Source of the DNA: Streptomyces albogriseolus
GTDB lineage: Bacteria; Actinomycetota; Actinomycetes; Streptomycetales; Streptomycetaceae
NCBI GenBank assembly: GCA_014650475.1
Contig: BMVA01000022.1
Coordinates: 47,576-111,575, forward strand
DNA length: 64,000 bases
Direction of reading: 5' to 3'
A program made the position numbers and the translations under genes. Below, one piece after another: positions 35,585-45,868 of the stretch; the first letter of the stretch is position 1, and every line of letters begins with the position of its first letter. The notes under the pieces are model-generated. The model made no database searches. It had not been told where the DNA came from and was given only the letters and a program-made list of their open reading frames with translations.

Positions 35585-36973
35585 TCAGGAGGCCTTGGCC
35601 TCGGTCTTCTTCGGCTCCTGCGCGACGGCGGGCGCCGGGGCCGGCTTGGCGGCCTCGTAGAACTCCTCGCGCGGGGACTCGATCGCGCCCAGGGACACGA
35701 CCTCGCGCTTGAGGAACATGCCGAGGGTCCAGTCGGCGAAGATCCGGATCTTGCGGTTCCAGGTCGGCATGGCCAGACCGTGGTAGCCACGGTGCATGTA
35801 CCAGGCGAGCCGGCCCTTGAGCTTGATCTTGAACTTGCCCATCACGATCATCGCGACGCCCTTGTGCAGGCCGAGGCCCGCGACCGCGCCCTTGTTGGCG
35901 TGGCTGTACTCCTTCTGCGGGAAGCCCCGCATGCCGGAGATCACGTTGTCGCCGAGGACCTTGGCCTGGCGCAGCGCGTGCTGGGCGTTGGGCGGGCACC
36001 AGGCGTTCTCGTTGCCGGCCTTGCGGCCCACGAGGTCCGGCACCTGGGCGTTGTCGCCCGCGGCCCAGATGTAGTCGGTGCCCTTGACCTGGAGCGTCGG
36101 CTCGGTGTCGACGTGGCCGCGCGGGCCGAGCGGCAGGCCGAAGCGCGCCAGGGCCGGGTTGGGCTTGACGCCCGCGGTCCACACGATGGTGCCGGCGTCG
36201 ACCTCGAGGCCGTTCTTCAGCACCACGTGGCCGTCGACGCAGGAGTCCATGGAGGTGGACAGGTAGACCTCGACGCCGCGGCTCTCGAGGTGCTCCTTGC
36301 CGTACGTGCCGAGCTTGGGGCCGACCTCGGGGAGGATCTTGTCGGCGGCGTCGACGAGGATGAAGCGCATGTCCTCGCGGGACACAGTCTTGTAGTACTT
36401 GGCCGCGTCCCGGGCCATGTCCTCGACCTCGCCGATGGTCTCCGCGCCGGCGAAGCCGCCGCCCACGAAGACGAAGGTGAGCGCCTTGCGCCGGATCTCC
36501 TCGTCCGTGGTGGAGTCGGCCTTGTCGAGCTGCTCGAGGACGTGGTTGCGCAGGCCGATGGCCTCCTCGACGCCCTTCATGCCGATGCCCTGCTCGGCGA
36601 GGCCGGGGATCGGGAAGGTGCGGGAGACCGCGCCGAGCGCGATCACCAGGTAGTCGAAGGGCAGCTCGTACGCCTCGCCGACGAGCGGCGCGATCGTGGC
36701 GACCTTGCGGTCCTGGTCGATGGTGGTGACCCGGCCGGTGAGGACCTCCGCCTTGGGAAGCACGCGCCGCAAGGGGACGACGACGTGCCGCGGGGAGATG
36801 CTGCCGGCGGCGGCTTCGGGGAGGAAGGGCTGGTAGGTCATGTACGACCGCGGGTCGACGACGGTGACGGTCGCTTCGCCGTAACGCATCTTCTTCTGGA
36901 TGCGCCGAGCTGCGTACAGGCCTACGTACCCACCGCCTACTACGAGGATCCTGGGACGCTCCGTGGTGCTCAT
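35585..36973 (-). CDS. ndh: Type II NADH dehydrogenase
   Basis: Single-subunit, non-proton-pumping NADH:menaquinone oxidoreductase, 462 aa. FAD fold ILVVGGGYVGLYAARRI at the N-terminus, NADH fold FVFVGGGFAGAETIGEVEDMA mid-protein, FAD motif DYIWAAGDNAQVPD, quinone-side AWCPPNAQHALRQAKVLGDN, and a C-terminal amphipathic/hydrophobic membrane-anchoring part (WYMHRGYHGLAMPTWNRKIRIFADW). The Ala/Pro/Lys-rich tail is a common actinobacterial extension. Two Rex-like sites upstream suggest redox control. Confidence 0.95.
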   Translation of the reverse strand: MSTTERPRILVVGGGYVGLYAARRIQKKMRYGEATVTVVDPRSYMTYQPFLPEAAAGSISPRHVVVPLRRVLPKAEVLTGRVTTIDQDRKVATIAPLVGEAYELPFDYLVIALGAVSRTFPIPGLAEQGIGMKGVEEAIGLRNHVLEQLDKADSTTDEEIRRKALTFVFVGGGFAGAETIGEVEDMARDAAKYYKTVSREDMRFILVDAADKILPEVGPKLGTYGKEHLESRGVEVYLSTSMDSCVDGHVVLKNGLEVDAGTIVWTAGVKPNPALARFGLPLGPRGHVDTEPTLQVKGTDYIWAAGDNAQVPDLVGRKAGNENAWCPPNAQHALRQAKVLGDNVISGMRGFPQKEYSHANKGAVAGLGLHKGVAMIVMGKFKIKLKGRLAWYMHRGYHGLAMPTWNRKIRIFADWTLGMFLKREVVSLGAIESPREEFYEAAKPAPAPAVAQEPKKTEAKAS

Positions 36974-37210
36974 GCCATCGAGTATCCACCCGCTTGAGGG
37001 GGGTACCTCGTGCGCCCCTTCACAAGCTCCGGCAGGCCCTGTGCTACCATCCCGCGCTTCTTGATCCAGATCACAGTCCGGATCGGGAACCGGGCTCCCG
37101 CTTGACGCGTTGTCAATGCCGCGTGAGCTGCCTCTCTGCGGCTCCGGGCGGGCTGTGAGGGCGACCCGGCGGACGGTGCGCGCGATGGGCGCGGACCCCC
37201 CGCGCCCCCC

Positions 37211-37228
37211 TTCTGAACGTGTTCAAAG
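37211..37228. promoter_or_regulatory. Rex-like operator, weaker copy
   Basis: TTCTGAACGTGTTCAAAG matches 11 of 14 fixed positions of the Rex box TTGTGAA-N4-TTCACAA and has the symmetrical core TGAAC-GT-GTTCA. It lies 80 bp from the stronger site. Confidence 0.4.
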
Positions 37229-37290
37229 GGGTGTTGAGCGCCCGAACGGGTCAATCGGACCCACTTCTTCGCCCTCCCGGGGCCCATTCC

Positions 37291-37308
37291 TTGTGAAGAA
37301 CTTCACGA
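37291..37308. promoter_or_regulatory. Rex operator
   Basis: TTGTGAAGAACTTCACGA matches 13 of 14 fixed positions of the Streptomyces Rex box TTGTGAA-N4-TTCACAA. Rex represses respiratory genes until NADH rises; ndh is, from memory, a reported target. It is about 320 bp from the ndh start, implying a long leader or looping with the second site. Confidence 0.6.
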
Positions 37309-37416
37309 ACTTTCCCGGAGAGGCCCCTCCCGAGGGGCCCGAAGACCCCCCGGAGCGCTGCTCAAACGCTATCCCGGCTGCTCAGTGGAGTGCTACTGGC
37401 CGGTAATGAAAGAGAC

Positions 37417-38361
37417 CTAGGCCACGGACCAGGCGATCCCGTCGAGGATGTCGTGTTCGGACACCACGACCTCCTCGGCGCCCGTCCGCTCCATGATCGC
37501 CAGCAGGACCAGGGCCCCCGCGCCGATCACGTCGACCCGGCCCGGATGCATGGACGGCACCGCGGCCCGCTCGGCGTGCGTGGAGCGCAGCAGCCACCCG
37601 GTGATCTCACGGACCCGCTCCCGGGAGACGCGGGAGTGGTGGATGGCCGCCGAGTCGTACTCGGGCAGGTCCTGGGCGATCGCCGACACGGTGGTGACGG
37701 AGCCCGCGAGGCCCACCAGCGTCCGCGCCTCGCGCAGCGGCACCGCCTCCTCCGCCCGGTCCAGGGCGGCCTCGACGTCGGCGCGCATCGCCGCGATCTG
37801 CTCCTCGGTGGGCGGGTCCGTCACGGCCCCGTCCCGCACCAGGTGCCGCTCGGTCATCCGGACGCAGCCGACGTCCACGGAGCGGGCGGCGCGCACATGG
37901 GCGTCGCCGACGACGAACTCGGTGGAGCCGCCGCCGATGTCCACCACGAGGAACGGCCGGTGCAGGTCGTCGCGGCCGGTCAGCTCCTTGGTGGCGCCGG
38001 TGAAGGAGAACTCCGCCTCCTGGTCGCCGGTGATCACCTCGGGCTCCACGCCCAGGATGTCCACCACCCCGCGCACGAACTCGTCGCGGTTCTCGGCGTC
38101 GCGGGAGGCCGAGGTGGCGACGAAGCGCAGGTGCTCCGAGGCGCCGTGCTTCTCGACGATCTCCGCGTACTCGCGGCAGGCGGCGAAGGTCCGCTCCAGC
38201 GCCTGGGGCGCCAGCCGCCCGGTGCGGTCGACGCCCTCGCCGAGCCGCACGATCGTCATCCGCCGGTCCAGTTCGGTGAGTTCACCGGTCGCCGGGTCGG
38301 CGTCGGCCACCAGCAGACGGATGGAGTTCGTACCGCAGTCGATCGCGGCGACCCGGGTCAC
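37417..38361 (-). CDS. ppx: Exopolyphosphatase / pppGpp phosphatase (Ppx/GppA)
   Basis: 314 aa, of the sugar-kinase/Hsp70-fold phosphatase family. Seen: VAAIDCGTNSIRLLVAD, FVATSASRDAENRDEF, ITGDQEAEFSFTGA and VVDIGGGSTEFVVGD. It lacks the C-terminal HD-like domain of the E. coli enzymes, as is normal in actinobacteria. The GTG at 38361 overlaps the DUF501 stop as GTGA. Last gene of the eno-divIC-DUF501-ppx cluster. Confidence 0.92.
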   Translation of the reverse strand: MTRVAAIDCGTNSIRLLVADADPATGELTELDRRMTIVRLGEGVDRTGRLAPQALERTFAACREYAEIVEKHGASEHLRFVATSASRDAENRDEFVRGVVDILGVEPEVITGDQEAEFSFTGATKELTGRDDLHRPFLVVDIGGGSTEFVVGDAHVRAARSVDVGCVRMTERHLVRDGAVTDPPTEEQIAAMRADVEAALDRAEEAVPLREARTLVGLAGSVTTVSAIAQDLPEYDSAAIHHSRVSRERVREITGWLLRSTHAERAAVPSMHPGRVDVIGAGALVLLAIMERTGAEEVVVSEHDILDGIAWSVA

Positions 38362-38891
38362 TGGGCGTCCTCCTCGGCCGCGGGCGTCACACAGGGGCCC
38401 TTGCTCCACCACTCCGGCAGCATCGCCAGCGCCTCGTCACCGAGCGGGTTGACGCCCGGTCCGGCGGCCAGCGAGTGGGCGACCAGCACGTGCAGGCACT
38501 TCACCCGGTCCGGCATGCCGCCCGCGCTGGGGAAGTTCCTCAGCTCCTCGATCTCGTCGCGGCGCCGGATGTAGTCCTCGTGCGCCGCCCGGTAGGCGGC
38601 CGCCAGCTCCGGTTCCGCGGCCAGCCGTTCGGTCATCTCCTTCATCACGCCGTTCGCCTCCAGCGTGCCGATCGCGGAGTTCGCCCGCGGGCACGTCAGG
38701 TAGTACAGCGTCGGGAAGGGCGTGCCGTCGGGCAGCCGCGGCGCGGTCTCCACGACGTCCGGCTGCCCGCAGGGGCAGCGGTGCGCGATGGCGCGCAGCC
38801 CGCGCGGGGGCCGGCCGAGCTGCTGCTTGAAGGCCTCGACGTCCGCGTCGGTGGGCTCGGTACGCGGGGTCGTGGGCGGAGGGGTGTCCAT
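38358..38891 (-). CDS. DUF501 protein
   Basis: 177 aa. Seen: FKQQLGRPPRGLRAIAHRCPCGQPDVVETAPRLPDGTPFPTLYYLTCP and the C-terminal IEELRNFPSAGGMPDRVKCLHVLVAHSLAAGPGVNPLGDEAL, the two DUF501 blocks. Paired cysteines (CPCG, later CP) could bind a metal. Function unknown; almost always between divIC and ppx in actinobacteria, which argues for a link to division or stringent metabolism. Confidence 0.88.
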   Translation of the reverse strand: MDTPPPTTPRTEPTDADVEAFKQQLGRPPRGLRAIAHRCPCGQPDVVETAPRLPDGTPFPTLYYLTCPRANSAIGTLEANGVMKEMTERLAAEPELAAAYRAAHEDYIRRRDEIEELRNFPSAGGMPDRVKCLHVLVAHSLAAGPGVNPLGDEALAMLPEWWSKGPCVTPAAEEDAQ

Positions 38892-38919
38892 ACGTGTCTT
38901 TCTGCGGTGTTCCGTCGGG

Positions 38920-39396
38920 TCACTGGGCGGCGGCGTCGGCCTTGTCGACGCCGTCCCAGACGTTGGCGTACCAGGGGCGGTCGGCGGCCCGGAGGTCGCC
39001 GCGCGTGGTCCCGGCGCCGGCCGGGTCGATGACGATGTAGCCGGTCTCCCCCGGCATGACGTAGTGCAGGCGCCTGCGGATCTCCTGCTCGGCGTACGCG
39101 TCGTCCTGCCAGCGGGCCTTGAGATCGCGCAGCCGTTCGACCCGGCGGCGGGTCTCGTCCTGCTCCTTCTGCTGGTCGGCGATCTCCGCGCGCTGGGAGA
39201 CGTACTGCCGCATCGGGTAGGCGAGGGCCACGACCAGGGAGCAGAGGACCAGGGCGAGCAGGGCCGCGCGGCCGGTCAGCCGGGAGCGGCGGGCCTGCCG
39301 CTTGGTCTGCGAGCGGTAGACCCGGGCCGCGGTCTGCTCACCGATCAGCCGGATCCGGGTCGCGGTGGAGAAACGGTCCCGGTCCTTCACCGCCAT
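38920..39396 (-). CDS. divIC: Septum formation initiator (DivIC/FtsB)
   Basis: Bitopic division protein, 158 aa. Cytoplasmic basic N-terminus (1-42), one transmembrane helix (about 43-62), a short coiled coil (ISQRAEIADQQKEQDETRRRVERLRDL, about 65-92), then the WQDDAYAEQEIRRRLHYVMPGETGYIVID motif of FtsB/DivIC. It partners FtsL and FtsQ in septation; in Streptomyces it matters for sporulation septa. It lies 101 bp downstream of eno. Confidence 0.9.
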   Translation of the reverse strand: MAVKDRDRFSTATRIRLIGEQTAARVYRSQTKRQARRSRLTGRAALLALVLCSLVVALAYPMRQYVSQRAEIADQQKEQDETRRRVERLRDLKARWQDDAYAEQEIRRRLHYVMPGETGYIVIDPAGAGTTRGDLRAADRPWYANVWDGVDKADAAAQ

Positions 39397-39497
39397 GTTC
39401 CCGCCTCTCGTTCGGTCTCATACACGCGTACGTCCCCGCACACGGTACGGGACCGGGTACGGGGACGTACGTACGACGCTTCCTACGCGAGCGGCGC

Positions 39498-41757
<2,260 letters not shown>

Positions 41758-41916
41758 TCACCGACGCCTACGAGGTGAGCTGTCGGGTTCGGGCCGGTTG
41801 AGTTGCCCGGCCACGTCCCTCCCGGGACGCGGCTTCACCCCGAGCCGTACCGGACGTCAACCGTCCGGTCGCGGCACTTACCTGGGTCCCCCGCTCCTGC
41901 CTACGGCGCATGACGC
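41758..41916 (-). promoter_or_regulatory. c-di-AMP (ydaO-yuaA type) riboswitch
   Basis: Minus-strand leader of rpfA. The most conserved blocks of this class are present in order: GAGCGGGGGACCCA (about 41884-41897), GGGGTGAA (about 41832-41839), CCGAACCCGACAGCT (about 41778-41792) and the 3' block ACCTCGTAGGCGT (about 41764-41776). GC-rich variable stems lie between them. The outer boundaries are approximate. The class turns gene expression off when c-di-AMP binds; from memory it controls rpfA in S. coelicolor. Confidence 0.88.
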
Positions 41917-41991
41917 GACGACTGTTCCCGTGCTGCCACTGGCAGGATTCGGCGTGGCGGCAGCCGGGGCCCGCGATGGCGAGCGGTCACG

Positions 41992-42021
41992 ACCGTAAGC
42001 ACGCGATCGGTGGATTATCAA
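41992..42021 (-). promoter_or_regulatory. rpfA promoter
   Basis: Minus strand: -35 TTGATA (42016-42021), 18-bp spacer, -10 TACGGT (41992-41997). Start near 41985, about 70 nt before the riboswitch. Best match in the region. Confidence 0.5.
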
Positions 42022-42036
42022 AGATGATCAGGGCTT

Positions 42037-42056
42037 CTGAGATCTATCTCTCACAG
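42037..42056. promoter_or_regulatory. Inverted repeat centred near -61 of rpfA
   Basis: Imperfect palindrome CTGAGATC/TATCTCTCACAG (minus strand begins CTGTGAGAGATAG). Its centre at 42046.5 is about 61 bp upstream of the predicted start, where a class I activator such as Crp would bind. The match to the Streptomyces Crp box is poor. Confidence 0.35.
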
Positions 42057-42137
42057 TCCTTATTACGGACATTCAGCTCTAATCACCCTGTCAACTGCCT
42101 CCACCCGAGGGCGCCTTCGGCTGTCCGTTTCCGACCG

Positions 42138-43073
42138 CTATTCGCCGGTCTCGGCGTCCACCAGAAGCCGCTGACCGGGCAGGATCAGGTCCGGGTCCTC
42201 GCCGACGACCTGCTGGTTCTCGACGTACAGCGCCGTCCATCCGCCGGTCAGGGCAAGGGAGTCGGCGATGGAGGTGAGGCTGTCGCCGGTCTGCACGGTG
42301 TAGCGGTCGTCGGTGATCCCCGCGGGCCTCTCCACGGACCGCGAGGCGTGCCGGCCGGACGGCGGGGTCGCGGCGTCGGCGGTCTCGTCCTCCTGGGCGA
42401 CGGGACCGCGGTGGCGGCCCGAGCCGGTGTCCTCGGACTCGGCCGCGGCCGAAGAACCGGCACTCTCACCCGACTTGTCCGACTCGTCACCTTCGGGGGT
42501 GGCGGAGGCGGACGGAGAGGCCCCGGTGTTCGCGTCACCCTTCTCCTTCTCGGACGAACCGGACGTCGCCGACGGAGAGGGGGAAGCGGACGAATCACTG
42601 GATTCCGGCGAACCGGACGGGGTGGCGGTACCGTCGTTCCGGGAGTCCTCCCGGTCCGCGTCGGTCGGCACGCCCGGGTCGACGTTCGGGGACGCGGTGT
42701 CCTGGTTCAGACCCGTGAGCAGGCCGCAGGCGCGCCACTTGCCGACGCCCTGGTCGGCGAGGATTCTCTCGGCCACGGTGATCTGCTGGTTGCGGCTGGC
42801 CTGGTCGGCGCTGGGCGCGAACTCCAGGCCGCCGTAGTCCTCCCAGTCGTCCTGGGTCAACTGCAGGCCGCCGTAGTAGCCGTTGCCGGTGTTCTGGCTC
42901 CAGGAGCCGCCGCTCTCGCACTCCGCGACCCGGTCCCAGGTCTCACCGTCCGCCGCGCTGGCGGCGCCCGCCCCGAGGAGCGGAATCGCGATCGCGGAGC
43001 CGGTCACCCCGGCGGCGACGAGCAGAGCCGGAGCCTGGCGGGGGCGACGGTGTCGGCCGTTCCCGGAGAGCAT
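42138..43073 (-). CDS. Second Rpf-domain secreted protein with LysM
   Basis: Paralogue of the neighbouring rpfA, 311 aa. Signal peptide 1-40 (GAASA end), Rpf domain about 42-115 with GETWDRVAECESGGSWS (Glu53) and [20 protein letters not shown] long Ser/Pro/Glu-rich disordered linker (about 118-250) follows, then a LysM (about 260-305, DRYTVQTGDSLTSIADSLALTGG). The linker is roughly twice as long as in rpfA. No riboswitch is seen in its leader. It is tandem with, and upstream of, rpfA. Confidence 0.9.
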   Translation of the reverse strand: MLSGNGRHRRPRQAPALLVAAGVTGSAIAIPLLGAGAASAADGETWDRVAECESGGSWSQNTGNGYYGGLQLTQDDWEDYGGLEFAPSADQASRNQQITVAERILADQGVGKWRACGLLTGLNQDTASPNVDPGVPTDADREDSRNDGTATPSGSPESSDSSASPSPSATSGSSEKEKGDANTGASPSASATPEGDESDKSGESAGSSAAAESEDTGSGRHRGPVAQEDETADAATPPSGRHASRSVERPAGITDDRYTVQTGDSLTSIADSLALTGGWTALYVENQQVVGEDPDLILPGQRLLVDAETGE

Positions 43074-43154
43074 GCGGAAGCCTTTCACTCGGCAGCAAGG
43101 ACCGGCACGGGCGAGCAAAACCTTGCAGCGCGCCGTACTTGATGGGTGAACGTA

Positions 43155-43210
43155 TAGGCAGACGATCACTTGTCACAAATTCATGCCGTGCAGATCACAT
43201 GAAGATCACA
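43155..43210 (-). promoter_or_regulatory. Upstream region of the second rpf gene: promoter and AGATCACA repeats
   Basis: Minus-strand promoter candidate TTGTGA (about 43173-43178), 16 bp, TATACG (about 43151-43156). Just upstream on the plus strand, AGATCACA-tga-AGATCACA repeats with 11-bp period (43192-43210). The same octamer occurs upstream of ndh at 37068-37075. Confidence 0.4.
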
Positions 43211-43265
43211 GAGTTGAGCATGTCTCAGGTTTCCGTGCGCCGGCCCCCGGGCACGGACAGGAAGG

Positions 43266-44561
43266 TCAGGTCTGCCCTGAACAAGGAGGGGAGAATTCCA
43301 CCGGAAGCGTGCGGAGACCCCGCATGATGAGGCCGCCGCGCCAGCGCAGTTCGGCCGGATCGGCCGCCAGCCTGAGATCCGGAAGACGCGTCAGAAGCGT
43401 GGCGAGCGCGGTCTGCCCCTCCAGACGCGCGAGCGGGGCGCCCAGGCAGTAGTGGATGCCGTGCCCGTACCCCAGATGCTGGTTGTCGCGGCGGCCCAGG
43501 TCCAGCGTGTCCGGGTCGGCGAACCGCTCCGGGTCCCGGTCGGCCGCGGCCAGCACGACCAGGACCGGGTCGCCGGTCTCGATCCGCTGCCCGCCGATGA
43601 CGACCGGCTCGGTGGCGAACCGCCAGGTCGCCAGCTCCACCGGGCCGTCGTAGCGCAGCAGTTCCTCCACCCCGGTCTCCAGCAGCCCGCGGTCCCCCTC
43701 GGCCAGCGCCCGCTGCAGACGCTCCCGCTGCTCCGGGTGCGTGAGCAGGGCGTAGGTGCCGTTGCCGATGAGGTTGACGGTCGTCTCGAAGCCGGCGAAG
43801 AGAAGGATGAACGCCATCGCGGCGGCCTCGTTCTCCGTGAGGTGCTCGCCGTGGTCGGAGGCGCGGATCAGACCCGAGATGAGGTCCTCGCCGGGGACGG
43901 GCTCGGCGGGCAGCGCCTCCCGCTTGCGGTGGATCAGCTCCGCGAGGTAACCGCGCATCTTCTTCACCGACCGGGCCACCCCGCCGCGCGGGCCGCCGCC
44001 GTGACGGATCATCATGCCCGCCCAGTCCCGGAAGTCGTCCTGGTCCTCGCGCGGGACGCCGAGCAGGTCGCAGATGGCGTAGATGGGGAGCGGGAAGGCG
44101 AACTCGTGGATGAGGTCGGCGGTGCCGCTGCCGCTCGCGGTGAAGCGGTCGATGAGGTCGTCGGTGAGCTCCTGCACGCGGGGGGCGAACTCGGCGACCC
44201 GGCGGGGGGTGAACGCCTTGCTGACCAGGCGGCGCAGGCGGGTGTGGTCCGGCGGGTCGATGTTCAGCAGATGCGTCATCAGGTCGGCCTGCCGCTCGCC
44301 CGGGATACCGGTCTTGCCCTTGGCGTGGGCGGGCTCGTCGTGGTGCGCGGGGTTCTTGGACAGGCGGTTGTCGGCGAGGGTCTGCCGGGCGTCGGCGTAG
44401 CGCGTGACCAGCCAGGCGTCCACCCCGCTGGGTAGCTTCGTCTTGTGCACGGGAGCGTGTTCGCGGAGCCAGGCGTAGGCGGGGTAGGGGTTGGCCGCGA
44501 ACTCCCATGTGAACAGGTCGGGGGTGGGGCCGTGGGGGGTGGGGGGTGGCTGGTCGCGCAT
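43266..44561 (-). CDS. Cytochrome P450 (CYP107-like)
   Basis: Soluble haem monooxygenase, 431 aa. I helix ILLFAGFETTVN (acid/alcohol pair replaced by Glu-Thr-Thr as usual), K helix VEELLRYDGP with ExxR, and haem loop LGYGHGIHYCLGAPLARLE (Cys axial ligand). Substrate-recognition segments do not identify a substrate; there is no ferredoxin gene adjacent. Conserved as a single gene here in S. coelicolor, from memory as a CYP107 member. The 50-bp repeat array lies directly upstream. Confidence 0.93.
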   Translation of the reverse strand: MRDQPPPTPHGPTPDLFTWEFAANPYPAYAWLREHAPVHKTKLPSGVDAWLVTRYADARQTLADNRLSKNPAHHDEPAHAKGKTGIPGERQADLMTHLLNIDPPDHTRLRRLVSKAFTPRRVAEFAPRVQELTDDLIDRFTASGSGTADLIHEFAFPLPIYAICDLLGVPREDQDDFRDWAGMMIRHGGGPRGGVARSVKKMRGYLAELIHRKREALPAEPVPGEDLISGLIRASDHGEHLTENEAAAMAFILLFAGFETTVNLIGNGTYALLTHPEQRERLQRALAEGDRGLLETGVEELLRYDGPVELATWRFATEPVVIGGQRIETGDPVLVVLAAADRDPERFADPDTLDLGRRDNQHLGYGHGIHYCLGAPLARLEGQTALATLLTRLPDLRLAADPAELRWRGGLIMRGLRTLPVEFSPPCSGQT

Positions 44562-44600
44562 GGGGTGACCCTAACGGGCGGGGGGTTATGGGCCGCGGGC

Positions 44601-44820
44601 CCGTGCGGGTGGGCGGGGGTTATTCGCGCAGTTCCCCGCGCCCCTGGAACCCGTGCGGGTCGGTGGGGGTTGCTCGCGCAGTTCCCCGCGCCCCTGGAAC
44701 CCGTGCGGGTCGGTGGGGGTTGCTCGCGCAGTTCCCCGCGCCCCTGGAACCCGTGCGGGTCCGTGGGGGTTGCTCGCGCAGTTCCCCGCGCCCCTGAAGG
44801 GGCGCGGGGAACTGCGCGAG
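44601..44820. repeat. 50-bp tandem array ending in a long palindrome
   Basis: Four direct repeats with exact 50-bp period (44601, 44651, 44701, 44751). Units 2 and 3 are identical; units 1 and 4 differ by a few bases. Each contains the dispersed-repeat core GCGCAGTTCCCCGCGCCCCT. The last unit continues into an inverted copy, giving a perfect palindrome with 23-bp arms (44773-44795 and 44798-44820) and a 2-nt loop. It lies between mazG (stop 44857) and the P450 start, where it may also act as the mazG terminator. Confidence 0.9.
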
Positions 44821-44856
44821 TGGGGGTTCGGGGGCGGAGCCCCCGAGGTGGGGAGG

Positions 44857-45849
44857 TCAGGCTCGCGTGTCTTGTTCGGTGGCGCGGATCGCGTCCCGGT
44901 ACGCACGCGCCGCAGCCCGCAGGGCCGCCTCCGCGTCCACGCCCTCCGCCTCCGCCCGCGCCGCGAGCGCGAGCAGTTCGTAGCCGACCCCCTCCCCGGA
45001 GGGGAGAGGAACGGAGAGGCCCGCCCCGCGGGCCCGCCCCGCCAGCTTGGCGGCGAGGGCCAGCGCCGGCTGCCCCACCGGCACCCCGTCCGTGACGGAC
45101 TCCCTCCGCTTCTCCTCCGCCTTCGTCCGCATCCAGTGCGCCTTGACCTCCTCCGGCGTCCGCGCCGTCTCCTCCCCGAAGACGTGCGGATGCCGGTGGA
45201 CGAGCTTGGCGACGATCCCGCCCGCCACGTCGTCGACGGAGAACGGCTCCTCCGGGTGCTCCTCCGCGATCCGCGCGTGGAAGACGACCTGGAGCAGCAC
45301 GTCCCCCAGCTCCTCCCGCAGCTCGTCCCGGTCGCCGTCCTCGATGGCCTCGACGAGCTCGTACGCCTCCTCGATGCCGTACTTGGCGAGCCCCTTGTGG
45401 GTCTGCTGCGAGGACCACGGGCACTCGGCGCGGATGCGGTCCATGACCTGCACCAGGTCCAGCAGGCGGGCGCCCGGCAGGTCGTAGGAGGCGGGCAGCA
45501 GCTCCAGCTCGGGCATGCGGACCCTGCCGCTCCCGGCCATCCGCGCCAGTCCGTCGGTGAGCGCGGGCTCGCCCTCGCCGGACGCGACGACGACCACCGT
45601 GCGGCCGCCGGCGCAGGCGTCGACGACCTCCTCGGCGGTGGGCGCGGCCTCCTCGACGGCTATCCCCGCCTCCCGCAGATACGGCAGCTGCGGATGGGCG
45701 CCGTCCGCGCACAGCACCCGGTCGGCCGCGCGCAGGGCCTGCCAGGCGGGCCAGGACAGCAGCCCTGGCGCGACCCGGTGGCTGGTGGTGAGCAGGACGA
45801 CACGGCCGGGGGCGGCCTCGGGGGCCGGTGCGGGGCTGGTTGCGTTCAC
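44857..45849 (-). CDS. mazG: Nucleoside triphosphate pyrophosphohydrolase MazG
   Basis: 330 aa, cleaning up non-canonical (d)NTPs. The MazG domain (about 130-245) has LLDLVQVMDRIRAECPW, THKGLAKYGIEEAYELVEAIE, ELREELGDVLLQVVFHARIAEE (the EExxE metal motifs) and KLVHRHPHVFGE. The first about 120 residues (VVLLTTSHRVAPGLLSWPAWQALRAADRVL) look like an eroded tetrapyrrole-methylase-type domain, as found intact in YabN. GTG start at 45849 with weak ribosome-binding site, 19 bp after the lipoprotein gene, so cotranscribed. Confidence 0.93.
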   Translation of the reverse strand: MNATSPAPAPEAAPGRVVLLTTSHRVAPGLLSWPAWQALRAADRVLCADGAHPQLPYLREAGIAVEEAAPTAEEVVDACAGGRTVVVVASGEGEPALTDGLARMAGSGRVRMPELELLPASYDLPGARLLDLVQVMDRIRAECPWSSQQTHKGLAKYGIEEAYELVEAIEDGDRDELREELGDVLLQVVFHARIAEEHPEEPFSVDDVAGGIVAKLVHRHPHVFGEETARTPEEVKAHWMRTKAEEKRRESVTDGVPVGQPALALAAKLAGRARGAGLSVPLPSGEGVGYELLALAARAEAEGVDAEAALRAAARAYRDAIRATEQDTRA

Positions 45850-45868
45850 CCTTCGAAACTAGCCCACC

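Larger units (their letters stand above)
36974..37416. other. Regulatory region upstream of ndh
   Basis: 443 bp between the ndh start and the ppx stop, no gene. It contains, from the ndh side, TTGATCCAGATCACA (37061-37075), an inverted repeat TTGAC-N5-GTCAA (37102-37116), and two Rex-like palindromes (37211-37228, 37291-37308). The density of palindromes points to multi-input control of ndh. Confidence 0.6.

Noticed and set aside
37211-37228. LexA (SOS) box
   Set aside because: The core is GAAC-N2-GTTC, whereas the actinobacterial LexA box needs N4; the fit to Rex is better.
43266-44561. P450 as part of a secondary-metabolite cluster
   Set aside because: Flanked by conserved housekeeping genes (rpf, mazG, eno); no synthase, ferredoxin or tailoring genes nearby.
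44601-44820. CRISPR array
   Set aside because: Repeats are contiguous with no unique spacers, and no cas genes are present.
44546-44906. ORFs with repeating peptide units in both strands
   Set aside because: They are translations of the 50-bp tandem array and have no ribosome-binding site or conserved protein features.
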